From the NCBI GenBank assembly GCA_019120335.1, contig DWVH01000018.1:1-33755 (forward strand): a stretch of 33,755 nucleotides of DNA, in the 5' to 3' direction. The notes under the pieces were generated by a model. It was not told where the DNA came from. It worked only from the letters and a program-made list of their open reading frames with translations, and did no database searches. Below are positions 16,295-27,323 of this stretch, in pieces (positions within the stretch are counted from its first letter, which is position 1; each line of letters opens with the position of its first letter). Made by a program: the position numbers and the translations under genes. The stretch is from Candidatus Enterococcus stercoripullorum. GTDB taxonomy: Bacteria > Bacillota > Bacilli > Lactobacillales > Enterococcaceae.

Positions 16295-17623
16295 TTAGCT
16301 GTGATGTAAAACTGGATACATTCCTAAATTCTGTACCACACAGCCTAATGCTTCTAACTCTTCTATCGCATTTTGATACAAGATATGTGGACGATTAACT
16401 TGTAAATCAACAATAAAGAAGTACTCTCCTAATTTGGTTTTTTGTGGTCGGGACTCAATCTTTACTAAGTTTAAATCACGCCAAGCAAATGCAGCTAATA
16501 CTTTATGTAAAGCCCCCGGACTGTCTTTAGGTAAGGTGATATACAATGTTAATTTTTGCTCACTGGTTGTTAACCGTGAAGTATCGAAATGCTTCTTTCC
16601 TAAAATCCAAAATCGCGTCTGATTAAAGTCATTATCTTGTATATTTGAAGCTAAAATTGGCACTTGATAAAATTTGGCTGCTTGTTTACCGGCAATTGCA
16701 GCTAAACTTTTATCTTTTCTTTGCGCAATTTCAAGCACCGCAGCTGTAGTTGACTGAACGGGTTCTAAGAAAGCGCAAGGAAAATGCTCTTCAATATACT
16801 TTTGACATTGGGCTAAAGCTTGTGGATGCGATAAGATTTTCTTGATTTGTTTTGCATCATAACCAATCAGTTGTTGGTGGATGGGTAAGACAATTTCAGC
16901 TTGCACGTAACACTCTTTTTGCTCGTACAAACGATCCACACTAGCATGGACAGAACCTTCAAGCGAATTTTCAATTGGAACCAAAGCAAAATCAAGTTTT
17001 TCCTTTAATAAAGCATCTATACATAGTGGAATAGAAGCAAATTCTACCACTTTTTGATGATCAACGACTTGTTTCAACGCTTGAAAAGAAAAAGAATTAA
17101 CCGGACCTAAATAGCCAATCGTTTGCTGCGCTTGAATAATCTGTTGCACAACTTCATCCACAGTTAAGCATGAAGTATCAATAGTTAGTGAGGCGACCTC
17201 ATCGTAAAAAGGTTTACGCTCTTGATAAATTTCTTTGATTTGTTCAGCTGTTTTATTTTGGACAACGGGGCGAATGTTTTGCTTATCTCCAAAAATCCGC
17301 TTAACGAGAACCTCTCCATGGCAATCTAAAAACACCACCCATGCATCTTTTAAAAGATCACGATTGGTTTTAGAGAGTACAATACCCCCACCTGTCGCAA
17401 TAATTCCTGTTTGTTGTAAAGACTCTTGTAAAACTTGTGATTCTAATTTTCGAAAGGCAGCTTCTCCTTGTTTGGCAAAAATAGTAGGAATAGACAACTG
17501 TGCACTTTCTTCAATTTTTTTGTCCAAATCTACAATCGGCATAGCTAATTTTTCAGCTAATAATTTTGCAACAGTACTCTTACCAGCACCCATATATCCT
17601 ACTAATACTATTGTTGTTTTCAC
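16295..17623 (-). CDS. Shikimate kinase - prephenate dehydratase fusion (AroK-PheA)
   Basis: One uninterrupted frame of 442 residues joins two enzymes. Residues 1 to about 165 are shikimate kinase: Walker A G9-Y-M-G-A-G-K-S-T17, 'VDLDKKIE', 'FRKLE', 'ATGGGIV' and the lid region 'RPVV...RKPFY'. From I169 ('IGYLGPVNSFSFQAL') to about 350 is prephenate dehydratase with catalytic T336-R-F338. An ACT domain (about 357-425) carries the phenylalanine-binding E390-S-R-P motif. Enterococci I know of have separate aroK and pheA genes. The linker is only a few residues, and no ATG or ribosome binding site lies at the junction that would allow a separate PheA. The GTG start follows GAGGG. Thirteen bases separate it from aroA. 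One protein would do the fifth common-pathway step and the Phe-committed step. Confidence 0.92.
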   Translation of the reverse strand: MKTTIVLVGYMGAGKSTVAKLLAEKLAMPIVDLDKKIEESAQLSIPTIFAKQGEAAFRKLESQVLQESLQQTGIIATGGGIVLSKTNRDLLKDAWVVFLDCHGEVLVKRIFGDKQNIRPVVQNKTAEQIKEIYQERKPFYDEVASLTIDTSCLTVDEVVQQIIQAQQTIGYLGPVNSFSFQALKQVVDHQKVVEFASIPLCIDALLKEKLDFALVPIENSLEGSVHASVDRLYEQKECYVQAEIVLPIHQQLIGYDAKQIKKILSHPQALAQCQKYIEEHFPCAFLEPVQSTTAAVLEIAQRKDKSLAAIAGKQAAKFYQVPILASNIQDNDFNQTRFWILGKKHFDTSRLTTSEQKLTLYITLPKDSPGALHKVLAAFAWRDLNLVKIESRPQKTKLGEYFFIVDLQVNRPHILYQNAIEELEALGCVVQNLGMYPVLHHS

Positions 17624-17636
17624 ATTTAACCCTCTT

Positions 17637-20011
<2,375 letters not shown>

Positions 20012-20034
<23 letters not shown>

Positions 20035-21178
20035 GATAACGACTAACCTCTTCTACTAATTCTTCAAAGGAATCACTGGCAAATTTTTCTAATATTTCAC
20101 CTGCTACCACAGTGGCCACAACATTTTCACAAACCACACTAGCCGCTGGGACTGCCGTTGAATCTGAGCGTTCGATACTTGCTTTGTAAGGTTCTTTGGT
20201 ATCAATATCCACACTCAGTAATGGTTTATACAAAGTAGGAATTGGTTTCATCACACCACGTACAATCAATGTTTCTCCATTTGTCATGCCGCCTTCAAAG
20301 CCACCTAAACGATTGGTTTTACGTGTATAGCCCTTTTCTTGATCCCATTGAATTTCATCCATGACTTGAGAACCTGGTAAATTTGCCATCTCAAAACCAA
20401 TACCAAACTCTACCGCTTTAAAGGCATTGATACTGACCACCGCTTGAGCAATTTTTGCATCTAGCTTTTTATCCCATTGAACATAGCTACCTAATCCAGC
20501 AGGAACATTATCCAATTGTACTTCCACAATTCCGCCAATCGTATCGCCATTTTTCTTGGTTTGATCGATTAAGTCTTTCATCGCTTGTTCCACACTTGGA
20601 TCAATGACGCGTAATTCTGACTTTTCTGAGATGGCTTTGATTTCAGCCACGCTTGGATAATTTTCTGGATTGACGCTAATCCCACCTAGTTTTACAACAT
20701 GACCAGCTACAGTAATATCTAGTAAAGACAATAATTTCTTACATACTGCACCAATTGCCACGCGCATCGTTGTTTCACGCGCGGAAGAACGTTCCAATAC
20801 ATTACGCAAATCACGATGATGATACTTCATACCACCTACTAAATCCGCATGTCCTGGACGAGGTTTAGCCACACGACGCAAATGACGTTCCTTTTCTTCA
20901 ACTTCACTGACACTCATGACCGTTGTCCAGTTTTTCCAGTCTTTATTTTCAACGACTAAAGTTACCGGTGAACCCAAAGTCTTACCATGTCTAACACCAG
21001 AAGTGATGCGAACCTGGTCTTTTTCAATTAACATTCTGCCACCACGGCCATAACCGGTTTGTCTTCTTGCTAATTCTATATTGATATCTTCTACTGTTAA
21101 AGGCATGCCCGCAGGTAAGCCTTCGATAATTGCTGTTAACTCTGGTCCGTGTGACTCTCCAGCTGTAAAGTAGCGCAT
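20012..21178 (-). CDS. aroC: Chorismate synthase
   Basis: FMN-dependent lyase making chorismate from EPSP. 388 residues. Motifs: '[19 protein letters not shown]' at the N-terminus, '[13 protein letters not shown]', '[13 protein letters not shown]', '[17 protein letters not shown]' and '[13 protein letters not shown]'. The start is ATG, three bases after the aroB stop codon and preceded by GGAGAG. The end overlaps tyrA. Confidence 0.97.
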
Positions 21179-21181
21179 AAA

Positions 21182-22249
21182 TTAATTCTCTCCTTTAATG
21201 TATTCTTTAATATTCTCTATTGGAATTGGCGTGATTTGAGCTTGACCAATTTCTTTTAAGGTAATAATCTTTAATTGACTGCCGCGCGCTTTTTTATCAT
21301 GCGTAATCGCCGTATAAATAGCTTGTTCATCTAATTCAGGATAGTTCGTTGGTAAATGAAATCTTTCTAGCATCGTTTTTAACGCTTGAGTTGAATTTTT
21401 TGGTGAAAGGCCCAGCGCTTCAGCATGCGAATTTATCATCATCATCCCGATTGCTACTCCTTCACCGTGACTAACCACGCCATAACCTGCTGTATTTTCA
21501 ATGGCATGTCCAATTGTATGACCAAAATTCAAAGTTAAGCGACTTCCATGATCAAAAACATCTTCTTCAACGACTTTTTTCTTGACGTTTAATGCTGCCG
21601 TAATGACTTTTTCGGCATGGTTTAATAAATCATGTTCATCAGAAAGAGCTCCTAGAAATTCCCAAAGTACTTTATCCGCAATCGCCGCAGATTTGACAAT
21701 TTCAGCAATTCCTTCACGAATCCGACGGTCATCTAAGGTTTGCAATACAAAAGGGTCAATTAAGACGCCATCAGGTTGAGCAAAGGTTCCCACTAAATTT
21801 TTCGCCTTTTGGGTATTGACCGCTGTTTTTCCACCAATACTGGAATCAACTTGAGCTAAAAGTGTAGTTGGAATTTGCAAGAAATGAAGGCCACGCATAA
21901 AGGTTGAAGCCACAAAACCAGCTAAATCGCCTACTACGCCACCACCTAAAGCAATAATTCCATCACTTCTAGTAAAGCCTAAATCGGCTAATTGATCATA
22001 CAAATCACTGGCACATTGTAATGACTTAGATTTTTCTCCAGCCGGAACTACCAATACTTCTGCTTCAAAGCCAACGCCATTTAATTCTTGCTTGACTTTG
22101 TCTGCATATAATTTTTCTACATTGCTATCCGTAATAATGGCAATTTTTTGCTCTTTCCATAAAGATTTCACCCATTGACCACAGTTATCTAACGCGCCTT
22201 TTTTGACAATAATTTGATAACTATGATTTGGTAAATTGACTGCTAACAT
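21182..22249 (-). CDS. aroB: 3-dehydroquinate synthase
   Basis: NAD- and metal-dependent cyclisation of DAHP to 3-dehydroquinate. 355 residues. 'ALGGGVVGDLAGFVASTF' binds NAD, 'IPTTLLAQVDSSIGGKTAVN' and 'NLVGTFAQP' line the active site, and 'LNFGHTIGHAIEN' supplies metal-binding histidines. It starts with ATG 11 bases after the DAHP synthase stop. Second step of the pathway; the aroD/aroQ dehydratase for the third step is not in the window. Confidence 0.97.
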   Translation of the reverse strand: MLAVNLPNHSYQIIVKKGALDNCGQWVKSLWKEQKIAIITDSNVEKLYADKVKQELNGVGFEAEVLVVPAGEKSKSLQCASDLYDQLADLGFTRSDGIIALGGGVVGDLAGFVASTFMRGLHFLQIPTTLLAQVDSSIGGKTAVNTQKAKNLVGTFAQPDGVLIDPFVLQTLDDRRIREGIAEIVKSAAIADKVLWEFLGALSDEHDLLNHAEKVITAALNVKKKVVEEDVFDHGSRLTLNFGHTIGHAIENTAGYGVVSHGEGVAIGMMMINSHAEALGLSPKNSTQALKTMLERFHLPTNYPELDEQAIYTAITHDKKARGSQLKIITLKEIGQAQITPIPIENIKEYIKGEN

Positions 22250-22260
22250 AAAATCGCCCC

Positions 22261-23286
22261 TTAAGCTTCAATTTGTTTGATTTTCATCATTGCATCCACT
22301 AAGATATTGACTTCTTTCATCATTTGCAAATAGGTCTTTTCATTTAACGATTGCATGCCATCTGACCACGCATTTTGTGGATCTGGATGAATTTCAACAA
22401 TCATCCCATCAGCACCAGCAGCAACCCCAGCTCTTGCCATCGGAGTGACTAAATCCCACACACCGGTACCATGACTTGGATCAACAATGATTGGAAAATG
22501 ACTTAATTTTTTGATTAAAGGTACAGCACTCAAGTCAAACGTATTTCTTGTAGCTGTTTCATAAGTTCGAATACCACGTTCAATAAAGATAACCGGACTT
22601 TTTTCTTCAACTGCAATATACTCTGCTGCATTTAACCACTCATCTATTGTACCAGAAATTCCACGTTTTAGGCCAATAGGTTTGCCTGTTTTCCCAACCG
22701 CAGATAATAATTTAAAGTTTTGCATATTACGAGCACCGATTTGAATAATATCACTGTAATGAGCAACCATATCTATATGGGCTTCATCCATCACTTCAGT
22801 AATTACTTTCATATCAAACTCATCCGCTGCTTGACGAATATATTTCAAGCCTTCTTCGCCTAACCCTTGGAAAGCATAAGGAGACGTTCTTGGTTTGAAA
22901 GCACCACCACGTAAGATTTTCGCTCCACCCGCTTTAGCCATTCTTGCTGTTTCACGAATTTGCTCTAAACCTTCAATAGAACAAGGGCCTGCCATAGTAA
23001 CAAAAGAACCATCGCCTATTTTCACACCATCCACATCAACCACCGTATCTTGCGGGTGGAATTCACGAGAAGTTAATTTATAAGTGTTTGAAATACGCAT
23101 GGTTTTTTCAACACCTTCATAACTTAAAAAGGCCACATCTTGAATAGAACGTGTATCACCAATCAAACCTAAAACAACTTGTTCACTTCCTTGGTTTAAT
23201 TGATAGGTTAATCCTTCCGCTTCCACTCTTTGAATCACTTTGTTTAATTGTTCTTTTGTTGCTCTTGGTTTCATAATAATAATCAT
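22261..23286 (-). CDS. aroF: 3-deoxy-7-phosphoheptulonate (DAHP) synthase, type I-beta with regulatory N-terminal domain
   Basis: First committed step: PEP plus erythrose-4-phosphate to DAHP. 341 residues. An N-terminal ferredoxin-like regulatory domain (1 to about 75, 'MIIIMKPRATKEQLNKVI') is followed by the TIM barrel. Barrel motifs: 'AGPCSIE', 'RGGAFKPRTSPYAFQG', 'EVMDEAH', 'QIGARNMQNF', 'LKRGI' and 'DPSHGTG'. The regulatory domain is the type that gives Phe/Tyr inhibition in Thermotoga-like enzymes. Start chosen at ATG 23286 with AAGGA upstream. A longer in-frame reading begins inside aroE and is not conserved. 29 bases separate it from aroE. The symbol aroF versus aroG/aroH is conventional. 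Confidence 0.94.
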   Translation of the reverse strand: MIIIMKPRATKEQLNKVIQRVEAEGLTYQLNQGSEQVVLGLIGDTRSIQDVAFLSYEGVEKTMRISNTYKLTSREFHPQDTVVDVDGVKIGDGSFVTMAGPCSIEGLEQIRETARMAKAGGAKILRGGAFKPRTSPYAFQGLGEEGLKYIRQAADEFDMKVITEVMDEAHIDMVAHYSDIIQIGARNMQNFKLLSAVGKTGKPIGLKRGISGTIDEWLNAAEYIAVEEKSPVIFIERGIRTYETATRNTFDLSAVPLIKKLSHFPIIVDPSHGTGVWDLVTPMARAGVAAGADGMIVEIHPDPQNAWSDGMQSLNEKTYLQMMKEVNILVDAMMKIKQIEA

Positions 23287-23315
23287 TTGACCAACATCCT
23301 TTCTATTTTTCCTTT

Positions 23316-24182
23316 TTAAAATAAATGTTCCTTCACATAATCTACTGGCATATCTTGGTTTGTCCATAATTTAAATGCCGCTGCGCCCTGATGTAACAAC
23401 ATGCCAAGTCCATTGATCGTCAACGCGCCTTTTGCTGCAGCCACTTTTAACAATTTGGTTTCTCGTGGATGATAAATGGCATCATACACAGGTAAATCAG
23501 CTCTTAAAACTTCTTTATCAATTGGTAGTCCATCAACATTAGGGTACATCCCGACGCTCGTTGCATTGACCAATAATTGACTCTTGTTCACTGCTTGATA
23601 AACAAGTGCTTGGTCTTCAAGTGAAATGAGCTCAATTGGACAATTCGTCGCTTGCATAATTGCCTGTATTTTTTCTTGATAAGTTTTAAAATGAGCACTT
23701 GGACGGTTCAGTACATAGATCTGTTTTACACCATCTAAGGCCGCTTGGGTAATCATCGCCGTAGCTGCTCCGCCTGCACCAATGATGGTAATCGTTTGTC
23801 CAATGATATCAATTTGATTTTCGGCAAGACTAGCCATAAATCCGATACCATCTGTATTATGGCCGATCAATTTTCCCTCATGATTCACAATAGTATTAAT
23901 TGCTCCGATGATTTTGGCTGCTGGCGAAAGTTCGTCCACGTAATCTAGTGCAGCAACCTTATGGGGCATAGATAAATTTACCCCTAACATTTGCATATTA
24001 CGAATAGCTTGAATTTGTGTGGGTAAAGCTTCTTTTGTTACTTCAAACGCTAGATAGACCGCATCAATTCCTAATTTTGAAAAGCTTAAATTATGCATTT
24101 TAGGAGATAAACTGTGACGAGCAGGATTCGCATAAAACCCAACCAATCTAGTTTGTCCACTGATTTCTTCAATGCTTTTCAT
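23316..24182 (-). CDS. aroE: Shikimate dehydrogenase
   Basis: NADPH-dependent reduction of 3-dehydroshikimate to shikimate. 288 residues. Substrate motif 'HSLSPKMHN' and the catalytic lysine in 'NLSMPHK' are in the N-terminal domain, with 'GHNTDGIGF'. The NADP loop is 'GAGGAATAM', and 'NATSVGM' plus 'GLGMLLHQGAAAF' close the active site. Start ATG 24182 is preceded by a strong AAGGAGGG. An upstream extension of 27 codons would run through the leader terminator and is rejected. First structural gene of the aromatic operon, downstream of two terminator hairpins and a leader peptide. Confidence 0.97.
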   Translation of the reverse strand: MKSIEEISGQTRLVGFYANPARHSLSPKMHNLSFSKLGIDAVYLAFEVTKEALPTQIQAIRNMQMLGVNLSMPHKVAALDYVDELSPAAKIIGAINTIVNHEGKLIGHNTDGIGFMASLAENQIDIIGQTITIIGAGGAATAMITQAALDGVKQIYVLNRPSAHFKTYQEKIQAIMQATNCPIELISLEDQALVYQAVNKSQLLVNATSVGMYPNVDGLPIDKEVLRADLPVYDAIYHPRETKLLKVAAAKGALTINGLGMLLHQGAAAFKLWTNQDMPVDYVKEHLF

Positions 24183-24191
24183 GTTTTCCCT

Positions 24192-24248
24192 CCTTAAAAA
24201 AATAAAAAACGTACACTTTAAATGTCTACAACAATCAAAGTGTACGTT
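24192..24248 (-). terminator. Second terminator in the aro leader, directly before aroE
   Basis: On the - strand AACGTACACTTT (24237-24248) pairs perfectly with AAAGTGTACGTT (24208-24219), a 12-bp stem followed by a long T-rich run (TTTTTATTTTTTT) ending just before the aroE ribosome binding site. Its loop contains GATTGTTG (24229-24236), complementary to CAACAATC (24268-24275) in the upstream terminator. Confidence 0.85.
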
Positions 24249-24374
24249 AAAAGAAAAAGCCACTGTAGATTGTTGCGATCTCTACGTGGCTAGTGTATGC
24301 AAGATTAAATGCTTTAGCCATCATAGATACAAACATACTTTTCGTTTGTACCCATAATGCATATGAATACAAAC
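24248..24374 (-). promoter_or_regulatory. Five-segment transcription attenuator of the aromatic operon
   Basis: RNA segments in transcript order: 1, GTTTGTATTCAT (24363-24374), directly after the leader stop codon; 2, CATTATGGGTACAAAC (24344-24359); 3, GTTTGTATCTATGATG plus GCTA (24315-24334); 4, TAGCCACGTAG (24282-24292); 5, TCTACAGTGGCT (24258-24269), followed by TTTTTCTTTT. Possible stems: 1:2, 12 bp with two G-U pairs; 2:3, 16 bp with three G-U pairs; 3:4, 11 bp with one bulge; 4:5, the intrinsic terminator, 11 bp with one bulge. The pairings are mutually exclusive in alternation, the signature of ribosome-mediated attenuation. No T-box or TRAP-type repeats were seen. Confidence 0.8.
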
Positions 24375-24431
24375 CTATCTAAAATAGCTAAAGTAAAAAT
24401 TATTCAGTTTTTGCGGATTATTCTTTTTCAT
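24375..24431 (-). CDS. Phe/Tyr-rich leader peptide of the aro operon (18 residues)
   Basis: An 18-codon open frame on the - strand: MKKNNPQKLNNFYFSYFR, then TAG. Five of the last seven residues are Phe or Tyr. GGAG (24441-24444) lies 9 nt before the ATG and a consensus promoter lies 36 nt upstream. The stop codon directly abuts attenuator segment 1. The peptide itself probably has no function; the speed of its translation would report charged tRNA-Phe and tRNA-Tyr. It mirrors the Trp-rich leader at 27479-27535 in length and layout. Confidence 0.85.
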   Translation of the reverse strand: MKKNNPQKLNNFYFSYFR

Positions 24432-24466
24432 ATCGATTCGCTCCAAACTGATGTAAGATTGATAAC

Positions 24467-24495
24467 AGTATAAGCCGTGTACACGCAATTGTCAA
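24467..24495 (-). promoter_or_regulatory. Promoter of the aromatic operon
   Basis: On the - strand: consensus TTGACA (-35, 24490-24495), 17-bp spacer, TATACT (-10, 24467-24472). Strong sigma-A type, 36 nt before the leader peptide start. Confidence 0.88.
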
Positions 24496-24543
24496 TACGG
24501 AAAATGAGAAATTGTTAAAAAAAGTGAAAAATAAATGAATAAA

Positions 24544-25311
24544 CTAAATAAAGTCATCTTCAAAAAAGTATAAAACTTCATTCATCGTCAATTTTGCTTT
24601 TTCTTCATTTGATAAATCCTTAATAATCTTCCCTTTTTTCAATACAATTAAACGATTACCATATTTCAGTGCGTCTTCCATGCGATGGGTAATCATCATA
24701 CAAGTTAACTGCTTTTGTTCAACAATTTCGGCTGTTAAATGCATTAATTGTTTGGCTGTTTTTGGATCCAATGCCGCTGTATGTTCATCAAGTAATAATA
24801 ATTTTGGTGATTGGATAGTAGCCATTAATAAACTTAAAGCTTGTCTTTGTCCGCCAGATAAATCACCAGTAGCACTTTGGAGATGGGCTTCGAGTCCATT
24901 TCCGATTTGGGCACATAATTGATAGAATTCCTCTTGATATTGAGTAAGTTTTCTTAACTTTAAGCTCCGTTTTTGCCCACGAAATTTTGCTAATAATAAA
25001 TTTTCAGCTACAGTCATTCTAGGTGCAGTCCCCATTTTAGGATCTTGGAAAACGCGAGCAATAAAAGGCGCTCTTAATTCTTCACTAAGATGCGTAACTT
25101 CTTGATTATCGATAAAAATCTTACCGGAAGTAGCTGGCAAACTCCCCGAAATCGTATTAAAAAGTGTACTCTTGCCGGCACCATTTCCACCTAAAACCGT
25201 CACAAAATCACCGGCATTAACCTGAAAGTCAATATGATCTAATAATACTTTTTCTTCATTGCTACCATTATGAATGATTTTAGTAATATTTTCTAATCGT
25301 AACATACTCAT
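24544..25311 (-). CDS. ABC transporter ATPase of the (tryptophan) importer, TrpP/TrpZ-like
   Basis: Cytoplasmic ATPase of 255 residues. Walker A 'GGNGAGKST' (about 42-50), signature 'LSGGQRQALSLL', Walker B 'LLLLDEHTA' (His after the catalytic Glu) and switch 'MITHRM'. It is the third gene of a unit with a PF04392-type binding protein and a branched-chain-like permease, the TrpXYP/YtrX class. Its ATG overlaps the permease stop (ATGA), so translation is coupled. I see no clear terminator after it, so some read-through into the aro leader is possible. The Trp assignment rests on gene order and the Trp-codon leader upstream of the operon. Confidence 0.88.
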   Translation of the reverse strand: MSMLRLENITKIIHNGSNEEKVLLDHIDFQVNAGDFVTVLGGNGAGKSTLFNTISGSLPATSGKIFIDNQEVTHLSEELRAPFIARVFQDPKMGTAPRMTVAENLLLAKFRGQKRSLKLRKLTQYQEEFYQLCAQIGNGLEAHLQSATGDLSGGQRQALSLLMATIQSPKLLLLDEHTAALDPKTAKQLMHLTAEIVEQKQLTCMMITHRMEDALKYGNRLIVLKKGKIIKDLSNEEKAKLTMNEVLYFFEDDFI

Positions 25312-26192
25312 TTACTCACCCCCTCTAAACCTGTCTTTAAGTTCAGTGCTTTTCTCAATTGTGGAATTAATAGACAAATCGCTAATATCATGGATGAGAA
25401 AATCTTGATGTATGTTGTAGGGAAACCAACCTTAATAACGAAGAGAATTAATAATTGATAAATAATACTACCAATCACAATGGCTATTAAACGTTCAAAT
25501 AAAGTTAAATTTCCATATAATACTTCACCAATGATAATAGAAGCCAAACCAATAACAATTACCCCTACACCTTTAGAGACATCTGCATAACCATCGTGTT
25601 GGGCAATTAAGGATCCAGATAAAGCAATCACGCCATTAGACAAAACTAAACCTAAAATTTTCATCGCATCTGTATGGATTCCTAATGATTTGGCCATCGT
25701 TTCATTATCACCCGTCGCAATATAGGCTTGTCCTAAATGCGTATCAAAAAAGAAATACAATAATGCAACGATAATAGCAACAATGATGAATCCCATAAAA
25801 ACAATATCAAAATAATCTGGAAGAGGCATCTTATTAAAAAAGTCAAAAAGTCGCTGTTGGTGTAATAATGAAAGGTTTGGGGACTGCATCACAAATAGCA
25901 TTACAGAGTTTAGCCCAGACATGACTAAAATCCCTGCTAAAATAACCGGAATTTTGCCTTTCGTATAAAGCAAGCCTGTCACTAGTCCGGCCCCCATACC
26001 AGCTAAAATTCCTAATAGAGTTGCTAATACTGGTGAAATCCCATGCGTAATTGCTGTAACACAGACTGCCCCACCCAAGGGAAATGAACCTTCTGTCGTC
26101 ATATCTGGGAAATTTAAAATACGATAAGTCATAAAGATACCTAGACCAAGGACACTCCATAAAAGCCCTTGACCAATTGCCGAAATAATCAT
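25308..26192 (-). CDS. ABC transporter permease of the (tryptophan) importer, TrpY-like
   Basis: Integral membrane permease of 294 residues with about eight or nine hydrophobic segments, of the branched-chain amino acid (LivH/RbsC-like) fold. The N-terminus 'GLLWSVLGLGIFMTYRILNFPDMTTEGSFPLGGAV' is the conserved start of this permease group. 'YIATGDNETMAKSLGIHTDAMKILGLVLSNG' is the cytoplasmic EAA-like loop that docks the ATPase. Start at ATG 26192 behind GGAGG; an in-frame TTG four codons upstream overlaps the ribosome binding site. 83 nt after the binding-protein gene. Confidence 0.9.
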   Translation of the reverse strand: MIISAIGQGLLWSVLGLGIFMTYRILNFPDMTTEGSFPLGGAVCVTAITHGISPVLATLLGILAGMGAGLVTGLLYTKGKIPVILAGILVMSGLNSVMLFVMQSPNLSLLHQQRLFDFFNKMPLPDYFDIVFMGFIIVAIIVALLYFFFDTHLGQAYIATGDNETMAKSLGIHTDAMKILGLVLSNGVIALSGSLIAQHDGYADVSKGVGVIVIGLASIIIGEVLYGNLTLFERLIAIVIGSIIYQLLILFVIKVGFPTTYIKIFSSMILAICLLIPQLRKALNLKTGLEGVSK

Positions 26193-26275
26193 TTTAACCT
26201 CCAAGCGTTTTCATCAAAAAATTTAAAATAAGTGAAATAAGTCCAAGTCAGACCTATTTCACTATATCATGTTTA

Positions 26276-27289
26276 TTATTTATTGCCTACAATTTGTGCC
26301 TCTTTTTTCAGATTATCTGGAATTTGAATACCTAAAAATTCGGCTTGTTTTTCATTTAAGACGGTCACACCTTCTTTAAAGGTATAGACTGGCGTTACAG
26401 AAGGATCAGCACCTTTTAGAATTTGCACGACCATTTGTCCTGTTTTCTTACCTAAAGTATATTGATCAATCCCCACAGTTGCTAAACCACCTTGTTCAAC
26501 CATCGTATCTACTGAAGTAATAATTGGTGTTTTAGATTTATTTGCTTCTCCAACGACTGCTTGCATCGCATTGGCAATCGTATTATCAAGAGGAATATAA
26601 ATAAAATCAACATTTTGGCTCATCACTTGAACGGTTTGCGCAATTTCATTGGTTGAAGCAACTGGATATTCTTTCACTGCCATCCCAAGTGATTCCGCTG
26701 TTTTGCTAGCTTCATTCACTTGATATTTTGAATTGACTTCTGTTGATGAGTAAAGCATCCCTACTGTTTTCGCATCTGGCAATAATTCTTTTCCTAATTT
26801 AATTTGAGAAGCAACTGGTGGTTGGTCAGATACACCGGTAACATTTCCTCCAGGATTGTCTAAACTAGCCACTAATTTTGCCCCTACAGGATCTGTAACT
26901 GCCCCTAAAACAATCGGAATATCTTTGGTCGTATTCGCTAAACTTTGGGCAGCTGGTGTCGCAACCCCAACCAATACATCGGCTTTTTTATCGACTAACT
27001 GTTGACTCATCGTCGCTAATTTACTTTGATCGGCTTGACCATTTTGAAAGACAATCTTTAAATTCTTACCTTCTTTATAGCCAGCTTCTTTTAAAGCATC
27101 TTTCACTCCCTTTGTAATCGTATCTAAAGCTGGATGTGAAACAAACTGTAAAATACCGACTGTTTGCACTTTATCCTCAGCTTTTTTTGTCGTTTTTGCT
27201 GGTGTATTCATTGTTTGATAGATAAAAAAGCCAATTACAACGGCAATAATTACAACGACACTAGCGATTAATCCCTTATTTTTCATCAT
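26276..27289 (-). CDS. trpX: ABC transporter substrate-binding protein, TrpX-like
   Basis: Extracellular binding protein of 337 residues in the PF04392 ABC-substrate-binding family. The N-terminal hydrophobic segment (about residues 6-26) lacks a lipobox Cys, so it appears to be anchored by an uncleaved helix rather than a lipid. Two-lobe features: 'VGILQFVSHPALDTITKGVKDAL', 'VGVATPAAQSLA', 'PIVLGAVTDPVGAKLV', 'PGGNVTGVSD' and 'IYIPLDNTI'. AGGAG precedes tandem ATGs (27287-27289 and 27284-27286). TrpX is the streptococcal/enterococcal name for this group. The WxxW leader peptide immediately upstream supports tryptophan or a Trp precursor as ligand, but binding specificity is not visible in the protein. 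Confidence 0.85.
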   Translation of the reverse strand: MMKNKGLIASVVVIIAVVIGFFIYQTMNTPAKTTKKAEDKVQTVGILQFVSHPALDTITKGVKDALKEAGYKEGKNLKIVFQNGQADQSKLATMSQQLVDKKADVLVGVATPAAQSLANTTKDIPIVLGAVTDPVGAKLVASLDNPGGNVTGVSDQPPVASQIKLGKELLPDAKTVGMLYSSTEVNSKYQVNEASKTAESLGMAVKEYPVASTNEIAQTVQVMSQNVDFIYIPLDNTIANAMQAVVGEANKSKTPIITSVDTMVEQGGLATVGIDQYTLGKKTGQMVVQILKGADPSVTPVYTFKEGVTVLNEKQAEFLGIQIPDNLKKEAQIVGNK

Positions 27290-27323
27290 TCATTTCTCCT
27301 AACTCATTTAAATTTCATCTTTT

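Noticed and set aside
23287-23367. Longer N-terminus of DAHP synthase overlapping aroE
   Set aside because: The extra 27 residues are unlike the family start, and AAGGA is positioned for ATG 23286.
24183-24500. T-box riboswitch for the aro or trp leader
   Set aside because: Neither leader shows the T-box sequence (TGGNACCGCG-like) in an antiterminator or a stem I specifier loop. The leader peptides and alternating segments explain the regions better.
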